A DNA stretch of 64,000 nucleotides from Planctomycetaceae bacterium (GTDB taxonomy: Bacteria; Planctomycetota; Planctomycetia; Pirellulales; Pirellulaceae), in the NCBI GenBank assembly GCA_018660825.1, contig JABJJO010000042.1:23538-87537 (forward strand), given 5' to 3'. The notes below the pieces were generated by a model. It was given only the letters and a program-made list of their open reading frames with translations. It ran no database searches and was not told where the DNA came from. The translations under genes were made by a program, and so were the position numbers. Of the stretch, positions 8,684 to 18,871 are shown in pieces (the first letter of the stretch is position 1; each line of letters begins with the position of its first letter).

Positions 8684-11032
8684 ATGAAATTATTTGACCG
8701 CAAAAACTTGGTTCTCGTTTGCAGCCTGTTGCTTGTCGCAAAATCGAACGCGTCGGCGGACGAGGTGCAATTTAATCGTGATATCCGCCCCATTTTGGCA
8801 AATCACTGTTTTGCCTGTCACGGGCCCGATGCTGCACAGCGGGAGGCAGAGTTACGACTAGATCTGGAATCAGCGGCAAAGGCGGATCGAGACCCAAAGG
8901 TAATTGTTGCTCACAACGCAAAATCTAGCGAGTTAACGACCCGCATTAACTCCGCGGATCATGATTTGGTAATGCCACCAATTGAGTTTGAAAAACCATT
9001 GTCTACTAAGCAAAAGGCATTGCTTACGCAATGGATCGAACAGGGTGCCCCATGGGATGATCATTGGGCGTTCGTATCTCCGACGAGTCCGCCCTTGCCT
9101 ACCGTGAAACAAGAATGGGTAAACAACGCCGTCGATCAATTTGTAGTCACTCGAATGCGCGAGTTGAATAACGATCTGAGGCCGAGTCCAATTGCCAGTC
9201 GAGTAACATTGATTCGTCGTTTGAGTTTTGACTTGCGAGGGCTCCCACCAACGATGGAAGAAGTAGCGGGTTTTGTAGCGTCTGGAGACTATGAATCGGT
9301 CGTTGATGCAATGTTGGCGAGTGAACAATTTGGCGAACGCTTGGGGATGTACTGGTTGGATTTGGTGCGTTATGCAGACTCAGGAGGCTATCACAGCGAT
9401 GTGTCGATCCATATTTCTCCTTACCGCGACTATGTCATCCAAGCGTTTAATGAGAACATGCCATTTGATCAATTTACTCGCGAACAGCTTGCCGGCGATT
9501 TATTGCCAAATCCCACCCAACGACAAATCATCGCAACGGGCTACAATCGATTAAATAAGACGACTGAAGAGGGTGGTGCTCAGCCAGGTGAGTATTTAAC
9601 TAAATATGCCGCCGACCGAGTGCGGACGACGTCCGGAACATGGCTCGGCTTGACGCTGGGTTGCTGTGAATGTCACGACCACAAGTACGATCCGTTTACC
9701 ACCAAGGATTTTTATCGCTTTGTAGCGTGCTTTGCAGATATCGAGGAAAAAGGTGTTTACGGCGGCAGTAAGCGTGACCCTGAAATCAAAGTGGCGACTG
9801 CTCCGCAAGCTAAGCAACTTGCTAAATTAGAAAAGCAACTTGCTCTGTTGCAATCCCAGGTGAAGGATGCAACTCAAGGGGAAGCTGTCCAAAAGCAAAT
9901 CGATGTTATCAAAGAGCAGCGGACGGCCATTGAGAAACAGTTTGTACGGACGATGATTACTCGCAGCGTGGAACCCACGGTAATTCGTGTATTACCACGT
10001 GGTGACTGGCTAAACTCCAGCGGCGCTGTTGTGGATCCAGGCGTGCCTGAACACTTTGGAAAAGAGACGAGTCCTCGCGAGCAACGGTTCACGCGACTTG
10101 ACTTAGCTAATTGGATTGTCGCTAAGGAAAATCCGTTGACGAGTCGGGTGTTTGTTAATCGATTATGGAAAATGTTTTTTGGTCGGGGGCTTTCGTCTCG
10201 TCTTGACGATTTGGGTATCCAAGGTGAGTGGCCCACTCACCCGGCACTGCTGGATTATTTATCTGTCCGGTTTGTGGATTCGGGTTGGAATGTTAAGCAA
10301 ATAATCAAATTGATTGTTATGTCGCGTACGTATCAACAGTCATCAACGTTACGTCCAATGGATATTTCAGCGGATCCAATCAACTTGTATTTTGCCAGAC
10401 AATCACGGTGGCGTCTCGAGGCCGAATTTATTCGTGACAACATACTGTCGGTGAGTGGTTTGTTGGATTTAACCATTGGTGGTCCGAGTGTTTTCCCCTA
10501 TCAGCCATCAGGGTATTGGCGTTACTTAAACTTTCCTACACGCACTTGGAAATCTGATAGTGGCACGAGTCAGTATCGCCGTGGACTTTATACACATTGG
10601 CAGAGGACGTTGGTGCACCCAGCGATGTTGGCGCTCGATGCTCCGACGCGGGAGGAATGTACTGCGATGCGTAGTATTTCCAATACTCCCGCGGCCGCAT
10701 TGACTTTACTAAATGATCCAACGTTTGTGGAAGCTGCTCGAGCATTGGCGGCGCGAGCGGTTCAACTGGGGGGCGAACGGGAAAACGACAAGATCCGCTG
10801 GTTGTTTTTGCAAGTGTTATCGCGACCTGACACGCAACAAGAGCGAGGAGCTGTGGTGCAAATATTGAAGACTGCTCGGGAGCATTATACAGATGACCCG
10901 CAGGCGGCAGTCCAACTGCAGACGAATGGACTGTTTAAGTTGGAGTCGACGGTCGATGTGATTGAAGTCAGTGCGTGGACTATGGTGTGTCGTGTGGTTT
11001 TGAATTTAAGCGAAACCATAACTCGTAATTAA
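8684..11032 (+). CDS. PSCyt1-PSCyt2-PSD1 protein (DUF1549/DUF1553, exported)
   Basis: This 782-residue protein has an N-terminal signal peptide (LVLVCSLLLVAKSNASA) and the full planctomycete architecture. A PSCyt1 heme domain carries CFACH (C42, C45, H46) with the typical GPDAAQREAELRLD context. DUF1549 follows with CCECH around residues 327-331 and the DHKYDPFTTKDFY signature. DUF1553 is at the C-terminus (FVNRLWKMFFGRGL and the ending WTMVCRVVLNLSETITRN). Two CxxCH motifs imply c-type heme binding, although this has not been shown for the family to my knowledge. At about 780 residues it is at the short end, with no LamG-like insert. It precedes a DUF1501 gene by 12 bases, repeating the pair arrangement upstream. 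Confidence 0.9.
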   Translation: MKLFDRKNLVLVCSLLLVAKSNASADEVQFNRDIRPILANHCFACHGPDAAQREAELRLDLESAAKADRDPKVIVAHNAKSSELTTRINSADHDLVMPPIEFEKPLSTKQKALLTQWIEQGAPWDDHWAFVSPTSPPLPTVKQEWVNNAVDQFVVTRMRELNNDLRPSPIASRVTLIRRLSFDLRGLPPTMEEVAGFVASGDYESVVDAMLASEQFGERLGMYWLDLVRYADSGGYHSDVSIHISPYRDYVIQAFNENMPFDQFTREQLAGDLLPNPTQRQIIATGYNRLNKTTEEGGAQPGEYLTKYAADRVRTTSGTWLGLTLGCCECHDHKYDPFTTKDFYRFVACFADIEEKGVYGGSKRDPEIKVATAPQAKQLAKLEKQLALLQSQVKDATQGEAVQKQIDVIKEQRTAIEKQFVRTMITRSVEPTVIRVLPRGDWLNSSGAVVDPGVPEHFGKETSPREQRFTRLDLANWIVAKENPLTSRVFVNRLWKMFFGRGLSSRLDDLGIQGEWPTHPALLDYLSVRFVDSGWNVKQIIKLIVMSRTYQQSSTLRPMDISADPINLYFARQSRWRLEAEFIRDNILSVSGLLDLTIGGPSVFPYQPSGYWRYLNFPTRTWKSDSGTSQYRRGLYTHWQRTLVHPAMLALDAPTREECTAMRSISNTPAAALTLLNDPTFVEAARALAARAVQLGGERENDKIRWLFLQVLSRPDTQQERGAVVQILKTAREHYTDDPQAAVQLQTNGLFKLESTVDVIEVSAWTMVCRVVLNLSETITRN

Positions 11033-11044
11033 TGAGGTTTATTT

Positions 11045-12499
11045 ATGCAACGCCAGCCATTTGAAAACGAAAATAATCAGCCGATGTTAAACACACTAGC
11101 GAACCGCCGTCAGTTCTTAGGTCGTGCTTCGGGTGGATTGGGCATGACCGCGTTGGCTTGCTTGCTGCGGGCTGAAGAGTCGCAAAGTACGGGGTTGATG
11201 CCGGGAATTGAAGGGGGTCTTCATTTTCCCGCACGAGCGAAACGAGTGATTTTTCTTTGTATGGCAGGCGGCCCATCTCATCTGGAATCATTTGACTACA
11301 AACCGAAACTTGCTGAAATGCATGGTAAACCGATGCCGGAAACATACACGACAAATCAGCCGATTGCTCAGCTACAAGGTCAGAAGCTCATTTGTCAGCA
11401 GCCAATGATCCCTTTCCAAAAACATGGTGATTCAGGCATCGAAATATCGGATGTGTTTCCGCACATTGGAAAAATGGCAGATGAACTCTGTGTGATCAAG
11501 AGCATGCATACGGATCAGATCAATCATGATCCAGCTCACACCGTGATGAATACTGGCACATCGATTTCAGGCCGTCCGAGTATGGGGTCATGGGTAACCT
11601 ATGGACTCGGTAGCGTTGCGAGCGATTTACCAGGATTTGTCGTACTGACCAGCAAAGGTGGTCGCAATCCTCAGCCGATTGCCACTCGTCAATGGCATAG
11701 CGGTTTTTTACCCGGCCGTTATCAGGGTGTGCAGTTTCATTCAGCAGGATCACCTGTTTATTATGTGCAGAACCCCGCAGGGGTCAGTAAAGACTTGCAA
11801 GGCCAAGTTATTGATACCGTGAATAAACTAAATGGACTACGTAATCGGAAAGTCAAAAACCCCGATATTTCGACGCGCATTAAACAATACGAACTAGCGT
11901 TTCAAATGCAGGACAGTGTTCCGCAGTTGATGGATATTGCAGACGAATCCCAAGCGACTTTGGATCTGTATGGCGTAACAAAAGCCGATGGCAGTTTTGC
12001 CTACAACTGTTTGCTCGCGCGACGTATGGCCGAGCAAGGAGTTCGCTTTATTCAACTATATCATCGAGGGTGGGATCATCATAATGACTTGGTCAAGTAT
12101 ATGGGTATTTGTGGTGGATTGTGTGATCAAGCCACTGCAGCTTTGATTCAAGATCTTAAACAACGCGATATGCTCAAAGACACTCTCATAATATGGGGGG
12201 GGGAATTTGGCCGCACCCCGATGGCTCAAACCAATAAAGGAGCGGTTGGCCGTGATCACCATATGCGAGCGTTTAGTATGTTCATGGCGGGCGGTGGTGT
12301 GAAAGGTGGAACAACTTACGGCAATACGGATGAGCTAGGGTATGACGCGGTTGAGCACCCAGTGCATGTGAATGATTTACATGCGACGATGCTGCATCTG
12401 CTGGGTTTACAACACGATCGCTTAACCATCCGATATCAAGGGCGAGATTTTCGTCTAACCGATATTGCTGGCGAAGTTATTCAGGATATTATTGCTTAG
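11045..12499 (+). CDS. DUF1501 family exported protein (second copy)
   Basis: This 484-residue DUF1501 protein has a Tat-like leader near residues 21-35 (NRRQFLGRASGGLGMTALACLL). Core motifs include MAGGPSHLESFDYKP, MNTGTSISGRPSMGSW, IIWGGEFGRTP and GRDHHMRAFS. It is the partner of the PSCyt1-PSCyt2-PSD1 gene 12 bases upstream. A run of nine G's at 12195-12203 encodes the WGGE motif and could be prone to slippage. The reading frame is intact in this sequence. The start could also be the internal ATG 13 codons later. The 3' end overlaps convergently with folC by 11 bases. Function is unknown beyond the sulfatase-like fold. Confidence 0.9.
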   Translation: MQRQPFENENNQPMLNTLANRRQFLGRASGGLGMTALACLLRAEESQSTGLMPGIEGGLHFPARAKRVIFLCMAGGPSHLESFDYKPKLAEMHGKPMPETYTTNQPIAQLQGQKLICQQPMIPFQKHGDSGIEISDVFPHIGKMADELCVIKSMHTDQINHDPAHTVMNTGTSISGRPSMGSWVTYGLGSVASDLPGFVVLTSKGGRNPQPIATRQWHSGFLPGRYQGVQFHSAGSPVYYVQNPAGVSKDLQGQVIDTVNKLNGLRNRKVKNPDISTRIKQYELAFQMQDSVPQLMDIADESQATLDLYGVTKADGSFAYNCLLARRMAEQGVRFIQLYHRGWDHHNDLVKYMGICGGLCDQATAALIQDLKQRDMLKDTLIIWGGEFGRTPMAQTNKGAVGRDHHMRAFSMFMAGGGVKGGTTYGNTDELGYDAVEHPVHVNDLHATMLHLLGLQHDRLTIRYQGRDFRLTDIAGEVIQDIIA

Positions 12500-13904
12500 T
12501 GCCGGACTGTGATTTTTCGATGAGTTGTTCTCGACATTCGGCAATTAGGTAAAAAGAACCTGCCACGACGATGAGGTCTGCTGAATCGGCATTTTGCTCG
12601 ATGTGGGAAATGCCGCGGATAGGATCGGATTCGGCTTGCAGCGTCCCTGTAGCGTTTGATTTGTTTTGTGTTGCTGACAGTTTCGCTATTTCTAGTAATG
12701 CCCCACAGTTGACTGCTCGAGGGTTGTTGTGAAATTGCGTCAATGTGATGGATTTAAATTTATCGATCAAAATATCCAGCATTTCAACGACTTGTTTATC
12801 TTGGCTACAGCTGAAAACCAGATGCCAATTTTGGTGGGAAAAATGTTGCTGCAGGTATTCGGTTAGCTTGGTGATTGAATCTGGGTTATGCGCCACATCG
12901 AGCAATATTGCGGGCTGGCCAGCAATATATTCCAAACGCCCTGGACAATTGACATGCGCTAGCCCCTCGATAATCGCGTGGTCATCAATTTCAAAGCCCT
13001 GCTCAATCAGGCAACCAACGATTCCCAACACGACTAACGCATTGTTGATTTGGTGTTGTCCGGGTAATCCGATTTCAAGTAAAGGCCAGGCCTTGGTTGT
13101 TTGATCGATTACCATCGAGACGTCCCGTAGAGTTGCACCTTGGACAGATTGTGCTGCGATTGAATATTCAATGTTTTGCCTTGCGCGAGTTATCTGAGCA
13201 TCAACTTGTAACGCTCGCGATTCAATTTCAGCTTGTGGCCCCGCGGTACATCCATGCACAAGCGGTACGTTGGGTTTAATGATGCCGGCCTTTTCGGCCG
13301 CAATTAGTTCTACGGTATGGCCGAGTAGGGAAGTATGGTCGAGGCTGATGTTGGTAATTGCGGTGACGATACTGTGGCAGATGTTGGTGCTATCTAAACG
13401 GCCACCGAGCCCAACTTCGATGACCGCAATATCTACTTGTTGCTGTTGAAACCATAAGAAGGCTAAAACCGTAGTTAATTCAAAGAACGTCGGTTTTAGA
13501 TCTTGGTGTGGTTGAATGTTGGCTGCAATATCCATAGCCTGCACCACCGGAACCAGTTGATTCACTAATTTGACAAATTCCAATTCACTACACAATTGCC
13601 CATTGATTTGAAAACGTTGCCTTAGGTTTTCGAGATGGGGTGAAGTGAATAGACCGGTTTTGTGTTTAGCAGCAGTGAGGATGGAGGAAGTCATCGCTGC
13701 CGTCGAGCCCTTGCCTTTAGTGCCAGCGATATGTATGGCGGGGATATCTTGTTGAGGGTTACCTAATCGAGCGGCTAAGTTTCGCATTCGGTCAAGTTTA
13801 AAAGGAACGGTTGGCTGAGCGACCATAGTCCGTTCAAAATCGAAACGGCGATAGAGAAACGCCTGAGCCTCAGCGCAAGTCGTAATGGGCACATTGGTAT
13901 GCAT
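12489..13904 (-). CDS. folC: Bifunctional dihydrofolate/folylpolyglutamate synthase
   Basis: The 471-residue product is a Mur-ligase-type ATP-dependent enzyme. It joins glutamate to dihydropteroate and lengthens the polyglutamate tail of folates. The P-loop is GTKGKGSTAAM at about residue 61. The segment GLFTSPHLENLRQRFQ, the Mg-site region EVGLGGRLDSTN, and the C-terminal DVAHNPDS motif are all diagnostic of FolC. The length fits the family (about 420-470). It is monocistronic here and converges on the DUF1501 gene with an 11-base overlap of the coding ends. Function in the cytoplasmic folate pathway is well supported. Confidence 0.93.
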   Translation of the reverse strand: MHTNVPITTCAEAQAFLYRRFDFERTMVAQPTVPFKLDRMRNLAARLGNPQQDIPAIHIAGTKGKGSTAAMTSSILTAAKHKTGLFTSPHLENLRQRFQINGQLCSELEFVKLVNQLVPVVQAMDIAANIQPHQDLKPTFFELTTVLAFLWFQQQQVDIAVIEVGLGGRLDSTNICHSIVTAITNISLDHTSLLGHTVELIAAEKAGIIKPNVPLVHGCTAGPQAEIESRALQVDAQITRARQNIEYSIAAQSVQGATLRDVSMVIDQTTKAWPLLEIGLPGQHQINNALVVLGIVGCLIEQGFEIDDHAIIEGLAHVNCPGRLEYIAGQPAILLDVAHNPDSITKLTEYLQQHFSHQNWHLVFSCSQDKQVVEMLDILIDKFKSITLTQFHNNPRAVNCGALLEIAKLSATQNKSNATGTLQAESDPIRGISHIEQNADSADLIVVAGSFYLIAECREQLIEKSQSGTKQ

Positions 13905-14297
13905 GTTGGTGAACGGTCGTAGATGGAAGGATGAAATTGGTCTGAATAATCCGCACGATCGTCAACACCAACGTGCGTCTGTAAAGGTTTTGACTTTGCA
14001 GAGCAAGGTAAACCTTATTTATAGCGACCACGCGTCATACTTTAAGACCTACCCCATACGATTTTATTGAATTATCCGAGGCATTCATGCGATGGACATA
14101 TCGGTAGGTCCTAGATTACAAGGGTGTTTGCTACGTATTAGTGGTTGAACATCTGAATAGGTCCGTGCGTACAAAACAGACGTACCGAACAAAGAATTTA
14201 GAATTCCATAGCACAAATTACATTACGAACAAATACTGGCTCTGCGATAGTTGTCGCGAAGCATTAAAGTTTAACGAAACGCGAAAGAGGATAATCT
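13905..14297. other. Divergent intergenic region (393 bases), promoters expected
   Basis: This gap lies between the divergent folC and ABC transporter genes and must hold both promoters. TTGACT at about 13990 followed by A/T-rich TTATTT 20 or so bases on is a possible plus-strand promoter, but spacing is not ideal. A small dyad AAGGT-AA-ACCTT lies in the spacer. A short ORF at 14141-14338 overlaps the ABC gene in another frame and has no credible features. The ABC gene has a clear GAGG ribosome binding site at about 14287. Confidence 0.4.
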
Positions 14298-15233
14298 ATG
14301 TCAACGTCTGCTGGCCAAAAGGGCGAAGTCATTGTTGAAACCCGCAACCTGACAAAAACCTACAAGGACTTTTGGGGTCGTAGTAAAGTACATGCACTCA
14401 AGGCACTCGACTTAAACGTTCGCCGTGGTGAAATATTTGGTTTGCTTGGTCCCAATGGTTCGGGTAAATCGACAACGATTAAACTGTTATTAGGGTTGTT
14501 GTTTCCCACTAGTGGCGAAGCATTAGTGTTTGGCAAAGATGCTGCGGATGTATCCAAAAATGAACGCATTGGATATTTGCCAGAAGAATCCTATCTGTAC
14601 AAATTCCTCAACGCAGAGGAAACGCTTGATTTTTATGGTCGGCTGTTTAATATGTCGGGGGCCCGTCGCAAAAGCCGTATTCGAGATTTGATTAATCTGA
14701 TCGATCTTGATTGGGCCAAGCGTCGTCAGTTGAAGGAATATTCTAAAGGGATGACCCGCAGAATTGGATTGGCCCAAGCATTGATTAATGACCCAGAGCT
14801 AATTGTGCTGGACGAACCGACTACTGGCCTAGATCCTATTGGTACGCGTGATATGAAGGATCTCATTGTTCGCTTGCGTGACCAAGGCAAAACGATTCTC
14901 ATGTGCAGTCACTTGCTCGCAGATGTTCAAGATGTCTGTGATCGAATCGCAATTTTGCATCAGGGTGAACTGAAGGAACTCGGTGCCGTTGATAGTTTAT
15001 TAAGCGTACAAGACATTACGCAAATTCAGGCCAAAAACCTTACGCCTGATACCGAGGAAGCAATACGGAAGTTGATCGCTGAGAATCAAGGTGAATTGGT
15101 TTCGATGGATCATCCAACGACAACATTGGAAGATTTGTTCCTTAGTATTGTGCGCGACAGTGAGTCCCGACCAGGTTTTGTTAGTCACCAAGAAGACGCA
15201 GATCAGCAAGAGGAACCGGTGGCGGCAGAGTAA
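14298..15233 (+). CDS. ABC transporter ATP-binding protein (CcmA/ABC-2 type)
   Basis: This 311-residue ATPase has a Walker [10 protein letters not shown] at about residues 51-59. The signature loop [13 protein letters not shown] replaces the classical LSGGQ, as is usual in the CcmA/NatA/NosF group, and Walker B with the D-loop reads [15 protein letters not shown]-terminal extension of about 90 residues follows the switch histidine region ([14 protein letters not shown]), also common in this group. It is preceded by GAGGATAATCT at the start codon. The next two genes, a large ABC-2 permease and a TPR-like membrane-anchored protein, probably form the rest of the transporter. The substrate is unknown. 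Confidence 0.92.
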   Translation: MSTSAGQKGEVIVETRNLTKTYKDFWGRSKVHALKALDLNVRRGEIFGLLGPNGSGKSTTIKLLLGLLFPTSGEALVFGKDAADVSKNERIGYLPEESYLYKFLNAEETLDFYGRLFNMSGARRKSRIRDLINLIDLDWAKRRQLKEYSKGMTRRIGLAQALINDPELIVLDEPTTGLDPIGTRDMKDLIVRLRDQGKTILMCSHLLADVQDVCDRIAILHQGELKELGAVDSLLSVQDITQIQAKNLTPDTEEAIRKLIAENQGELVSMDHPTTTLEDLFLSIVRDSESRPGFVSHQEDADQQEEPVAAE

Positions 15234-15310
15234 GAGTTTATGAGCCGCTCGATATAAAAATACAAATTATGGAGTTAACACTCCGACGGTAACGCAGGGT
15301 AATTAGTTAA

Positions 15311-17161
15311 ATGGTCGTAGATCAAAGCGAATTCGAATCTTTTGGTTCCTGGTTTTATATTTACATGGTCGATTTTTCCATGCTAGCATTATTCATGCTG
15401 GTCGGCTGGGCGATTTTGGCCTTTGCCTTAGCAGCCATTCGTAATAGTCCAATCCGAGCGGCTAAGATGATTGCGGGAACGATTAAGCGGGCGTTCATGG
15501 TTGATTTTCCCAGCACCTCGATTCGCCGTACTATGGCGATGTCACGTTTGGCGATTCAGGAAGCGATTCGTAATAAAGTACTTATAATCTTTGTGCTATT
15601 TGTTGCCTTGCTGTTGTTTGCCGGATGGTTTCTTGATGTTGAAAATGACCACCCCGCGCGGCTATATCTGGGATTCGTTTTATCGGCGAGTACTTATTTG
15701 TTGTTAGCACTGGCGATGTTCCTCAGTGCCTTTAGCTTACCGAATGATATAAAAAATCGCACGATCTATACGATCACGACGAAACCGGTTCGAGCGCATG
15801 AAATTTTCTTAGGGCGAGTGTTTGGATTTGCAGCCGTGGGTACATTGCTGTTGGTTTTAATGGCATCGGTGAGTTACGGATTTGTTATCCGTGGTTTGGA
15901 CCACGAACATACGATTGACAAAACGGCGATCGAGTGGGATGAATCAACGGGGTTAGGCACAGGTAAGACTTCGTTGGATGGTTATCATCGTCACGATTTT
16001 ACGATCAATGAAAAGTTGAAGAATGCAGATGGTTTAGTTGGTACGACTGAATTGTCTAAAGGGCATGCGCATAACATCTATTTACGTGATGGTGATTACA
16101 TTGTTGAGCCACCGACAGGCGACTTGCTTGCCCGCGTGCCGGTCTACGGCAAATTGAGTTTCTTAGATCGTTATGGGCAGCCGAGTGAAGAAGGTGGCCT
16201 CAATGTAGGTAAAGAATGGACGTATCGTTCTTATATCGAAGGCAATACGCTAAGTACCGCCATTTGGGAATTTGAAAATCTAACCAAAGAGATGTTTGTT
16301 ACAACTGGTAGTGATGACGGTGTATTGCCGTTGGAATTAAACTTGCGTGTATTCAGGTCAACCAAAGGAAAAATCGAAAGTCGGATTCATGGCGAGATCT
16401 TGTTGGTAAACCCCGAAGAGACATTGTCCTCAGTAGATCGTTTCAGTGCTCCAATTCCCTTTGAAGCAGATGAGTTTGTAACCTCGCAAGTCAATATAAA
16501 ATTCAGTGATATTCGGCGGCAAAACCCAGTGACCGGAGAGCTACAAAATATAGACTTGTTTAAAGATTTAGTTGATAGCGGAAAACTACAAGTCCATATC
16601 CGCTGCAAGGATCACGCACAGTTTTTTGGCATGGCACGAGCCGACGTGTATATTCGAGCTCCGGAAGGTTCGTTTGAAGCCAATCTCATTAAATGCTATT
16701 TGGGTATTTGGATGCAGATGTTGCTGGTAATTTTGTTAGGTGTGTTCTTTAGTACATTCTTAAATGGTATTGTGGCATTGATTTCATCAGTCGCGATTGT
16801 CGCGATGGGAATGTTCGCGGGCTTTATTGGCGACATTCAAACGGGTGAAGCTCCCGGTGGTGGCCCGATTGAGTCGATTGTGCGAAACATTACGCAACAG
16901 GGTGCGACCTTGGAATTAGAAATGGGTGACACAGCGATCGAGGTCATTGAATCGCTCGATGGATTCTATCTTAACACCATGGAGAGCTTGGCAAAGCTAG
17001 CTCCTGATTTTTCAAAGTTCAATATGTCGGCTAAAGTTGCTTATGGGTATGACATTCATCTGAATTTGATATTAAGACAATTGGTTACTACCATGGTTTA
17101 CTTTTTTGTGTTGGTACTTGCCGGTTACTTTATTCTCACATCGCGGGAGATTGCAGCGTGA
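15311..17161 (+). CDS. ABC-2 type transporter permease with large extracytoplasmic domain
   Basis: The 616-residue protein has several hydrophobic segments: one near residues 17-40, then around 90-110, 120-145 and 170-195. A large hydrophilic region of about 250 residues (about 200-460) follows, and then more hydrophobic segments (about 475-520 and 585-610). This layout, with helices flanking a big external domain, fits ABC-2 permeases that work with a CcmA-type ATPase. The ATPase gene is 77 bases upstream. The stop codon overlaps the GTG start of the next gene (GTGA), so translation of the third gene is likely coupled. Substrate is unknown. Histidine-rich DGYHRHDF and KGHAHN in the external domain might bind metal, but this is speculation. 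Confidence 0.85.
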   Translation: MVVDQSEFESFGSWFYIYMVDFSMLALFMLVGWAILAFALAAIRNSPIRAAKMIAGTIKRAFMVDFPSTSIRRTMAMSRLAIQEAIRNKVLIIFVLFVALLLFAGWFLDVENDHPARLYLGFVLSASTYLLLALAMFLSAFSLPNDIKNRTIYTITTKPVRAHEIFLGRVFGFAAVGTLLLVLMASVSYGFVIRGLDHEHTIDKTAIEWDESTGLGTGKTSLDGYHRHDFTINEKLKNADGLVGTTELSKGHAHNIYLRDGDYIVEPPTGDLLARVPVYGKLSFLDRYGQPSEEGGLNVGKEWTYRSYIEGNTLSTAIWEFENLTKEMFVTTGSDDGVLPLELNLRVFRSTKGKIESRIHGEILLVNPEETLSSVDRFSAPIPFEADEFVTSQVNIKFSDIRRQNPVTGELQNIDLFKDLVDSGKLQVHIRCKDHAQFFGMARADVYIRAPEGSFEANLIKCYLGIWMQMLLVILLGVFFSTFLNGIVALISSVAIVAMGMFAGFIGDIQTGEAPGGGPIESIVRNITQQGATLELEMGDTAIEVIESLDGFYLNTMESLAKLAPDFSKFNMSAKVAYGYDIHLNLILRQLVTTMVYFFVLVLAGYFILTSREIAA

Positions 17162-18798
17162 ACCTAAACTCGACATTTAAACGTAAAGTTGCCTACATCA
17201 CAGGAATCGTTCTATTGCTGTTTCCTTTATTCTTCTTAGGGCAGCCGGCAACGAGTGGTCACAATGGCGTCGGTGAGGTAGGCGGTAAGTTAGCGCAATT
17301 GCGCGCTGAAAGTGAGTTGGCGCAATCGAATTTGGGTGAGATCAATCCGGTAAGTTCATCGATGCAGTTGGCTACGTTTGGTCTTCGCCCCGTGGCCGTC
17401 ATTATCCTTTGGGAAAAAGCAACCAAGTTTCAAAAGATGGAAGACTATGATAACGTAACGGCTACGATTAATCAGATTTCGAAGCTACAGCCTAACTTCA
17501 TTTCCATCTGGAAATTTCAAGCACACAATCTGGCCTATAACATCTCTGTTGATTTCGATAATTATCGACACCGATATCAATGGGTTCGTCGCGGGATACA
17601 GTTTTTAATGGAGGGTACGCGCTATAACTCTCGCAACGCTAAGCTGGTACAGGAGGTCGCGTTTTATACAGGCTCAAAAATTGGTTACTCGGACGAAAAA
17701 ATTCAGTTCCGCAGCCTCTTCTCAGAAGATGAAATGTTTCACGGTCAAATGTCTGATGAAGGTATTGATTTAGCTTCCAACCGAGCACTAGGTGCTAACG
17801 GAAAGCCAGATAACTGGAAGGCGAGTTACCTGTGGTACGAAAAGAGTGAAGATGTTGCGAGTATGAACGAACACCACGTGCACCGTGACCCGATCCGATT
17901 TTACGAAAAAAAACCACAGGCATTGGTTTATTACGCAATGGCTCTTGAGGATGACGGTTATTTAGATGCGGAAGCACAACAGGCATTTGCGGCTGCTCAT
18001 ACTGCGTTAATCCAGCTAGGCAACAGAGACTTATCTACGCAGTTTGGTTTCAACGTGCGATTGAATCAATTTGGTGAATTTCAACAAAATCTGAAGGAAC
18101 TACGCGACAAAATGGACGCGTTGGCTCCGGAGTTGCGTCAAGAGTTAAAAGACGATCGATTTAAGAGGCTCAGCAAACCGCAACAAGATGCTTATAGCAT
18201 GGAAGTGGGATTACGTTCGGATTATCACCGTCAGTTAGCAAATGAAGCGACACAGGCTATGTTTATCTCTGAATCAGATATTGCTGAAGCGATGCCGATA
18301 GGTATTCGCAAACAGGCACGTAACATTGCAATGGCGGCTGAGGATGCGGCGATGAAAGTGGATGGCATCGACTATATGCGCGAGATGATCAACTATAGTT
18401 ACTGGCTCAAACGTTGCGAGATGGAGCAGATGACATTGGCAATCACGGCACGTAAAACGGTACAGCAAGCGGATGATTTGTTTGTCGAAGCGAGGTTAGA
18501 AGAAGCGCGCAAGTTGTATGAAATCGCATGGGTAGATTGGCGAAAAATTTTTGACAAATACCCATCGATGATTACCCGCGATACGGGTCAGAACTTGGAA
18601 CCTTCCATTTCGAATTACATTGAGTTGCTACAACAATTTGATGAGGAGTTGCCAGAGGACTTTGTATTGCAGAACTTGGTGGCCACTTTGGAATTTGCTC
18701 CCAAAACTCTACCCGCTCCAAGTATTCAGTTTCCTTCTCCCTCGCAACCGAATCGCATAAAGGGCTCTGTGCCCAATACGGATTATTTGGACAAGTAG
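17158..18798 (+). CDS. Membrane-anchored helical (TPR-like) protein linked to ABC exporter
   Basis: This 546-residue protein starts with GTG in a GTGA overlap with the permease stop. One N-terminal transmembrane segment (about residues 10-28, ITGIVLLLFPLFFLG) is followed by a long, mostly helical region. The segment after YDNVTATINQISKLQPNF looks like degenerate tetratricopeptide-type helix pairs, and FVEARLEEARKLYEIAWVDW near residue 440 is another. I recognise it only as a conserved planctomycete type of unknown function. Coupling to the ABC ATPase and permease suggests it is an accessory component facing the periplasm. No catalytic motif is visible. Confidence 0.75.
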   Translation: MNLNSTFKRKVAYITGIVLLLFPLFFLGQPATSGHNGVGEVGGKLAQLRAESELAQSNLGEINPVSSSMQLATFGLRPVAVIILWEKATKFQKMEDYDNVTATINQISKLQPNFISIWKFQAHNLAYNISVDFDNYRHRYQWVRRGIQFLMEGTRYNSRNAKLVQEVAFYTGSKIGYSDEKIQFRSLFSEDEMFHGQMSDEGIDLASNRALGANGKPDNWKASYLWYEKSEDVASMNEHHVHRDPIRFYEKKPQALVYYAMALEDDGYLDAEAQQAFAAAHTALIQLGNRDLSTQFGFNVRLNQFGEFQQNLKELRDKMDALAPELRQELKDDRFKRLSKPQQDAYSMEVGLRSDYHRQLANEATQAMFISESDIAEAMPIGIRKQARNIAMAAEDAAMKVDGIDYMREMINYSYWLKRCEMEQMTLAITARKTVQQADDLFVEARLEEARKLYEIAWVDWRKIFDKYPSMITRDTGQNLEPSISNYIELLQQFDEELPEDFVLQNLVATLEFAPKTLPAPSIQFPSPSQPNRIKGSVPNTDYLDK

Positions 18799-18807
18799 AA
18801 GTGTTAA

Positions 18808-18833
18808 GTTGATGATCTGTTTACACCATCAAC
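18808..18833. terminator. Possible hairpin terminator between convergent genes
   Basis: A perfect 7-bp inverted repeat (GTTGATG ... CATCAAC) with a 12-base loop lies just past the stop of the TPR-like gene and before the end of the convergent gene. There is no T-tract, so factor-independent termination is uncertain. Confidence 0.35.
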
Positions 18834-18871
18834 CACGACTTGGCACGAATGTAAAAATGGGTTGGTTCCGG

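Noticed and set aside
12195..12203. Nine-G run in the second DUF1501 gene as a frameshift
   Set aside because: The frame reads correctly through WGGEFGRTP, so the gene is intact in this sequence; slippage remains only a possibility.
14141..14338. Short plus-strand ORF in the folC/ABC gap
   Set aside because: It overlaps the ABC ATPase in another frame, is rich in unrelated residues and has no support beyond being open.
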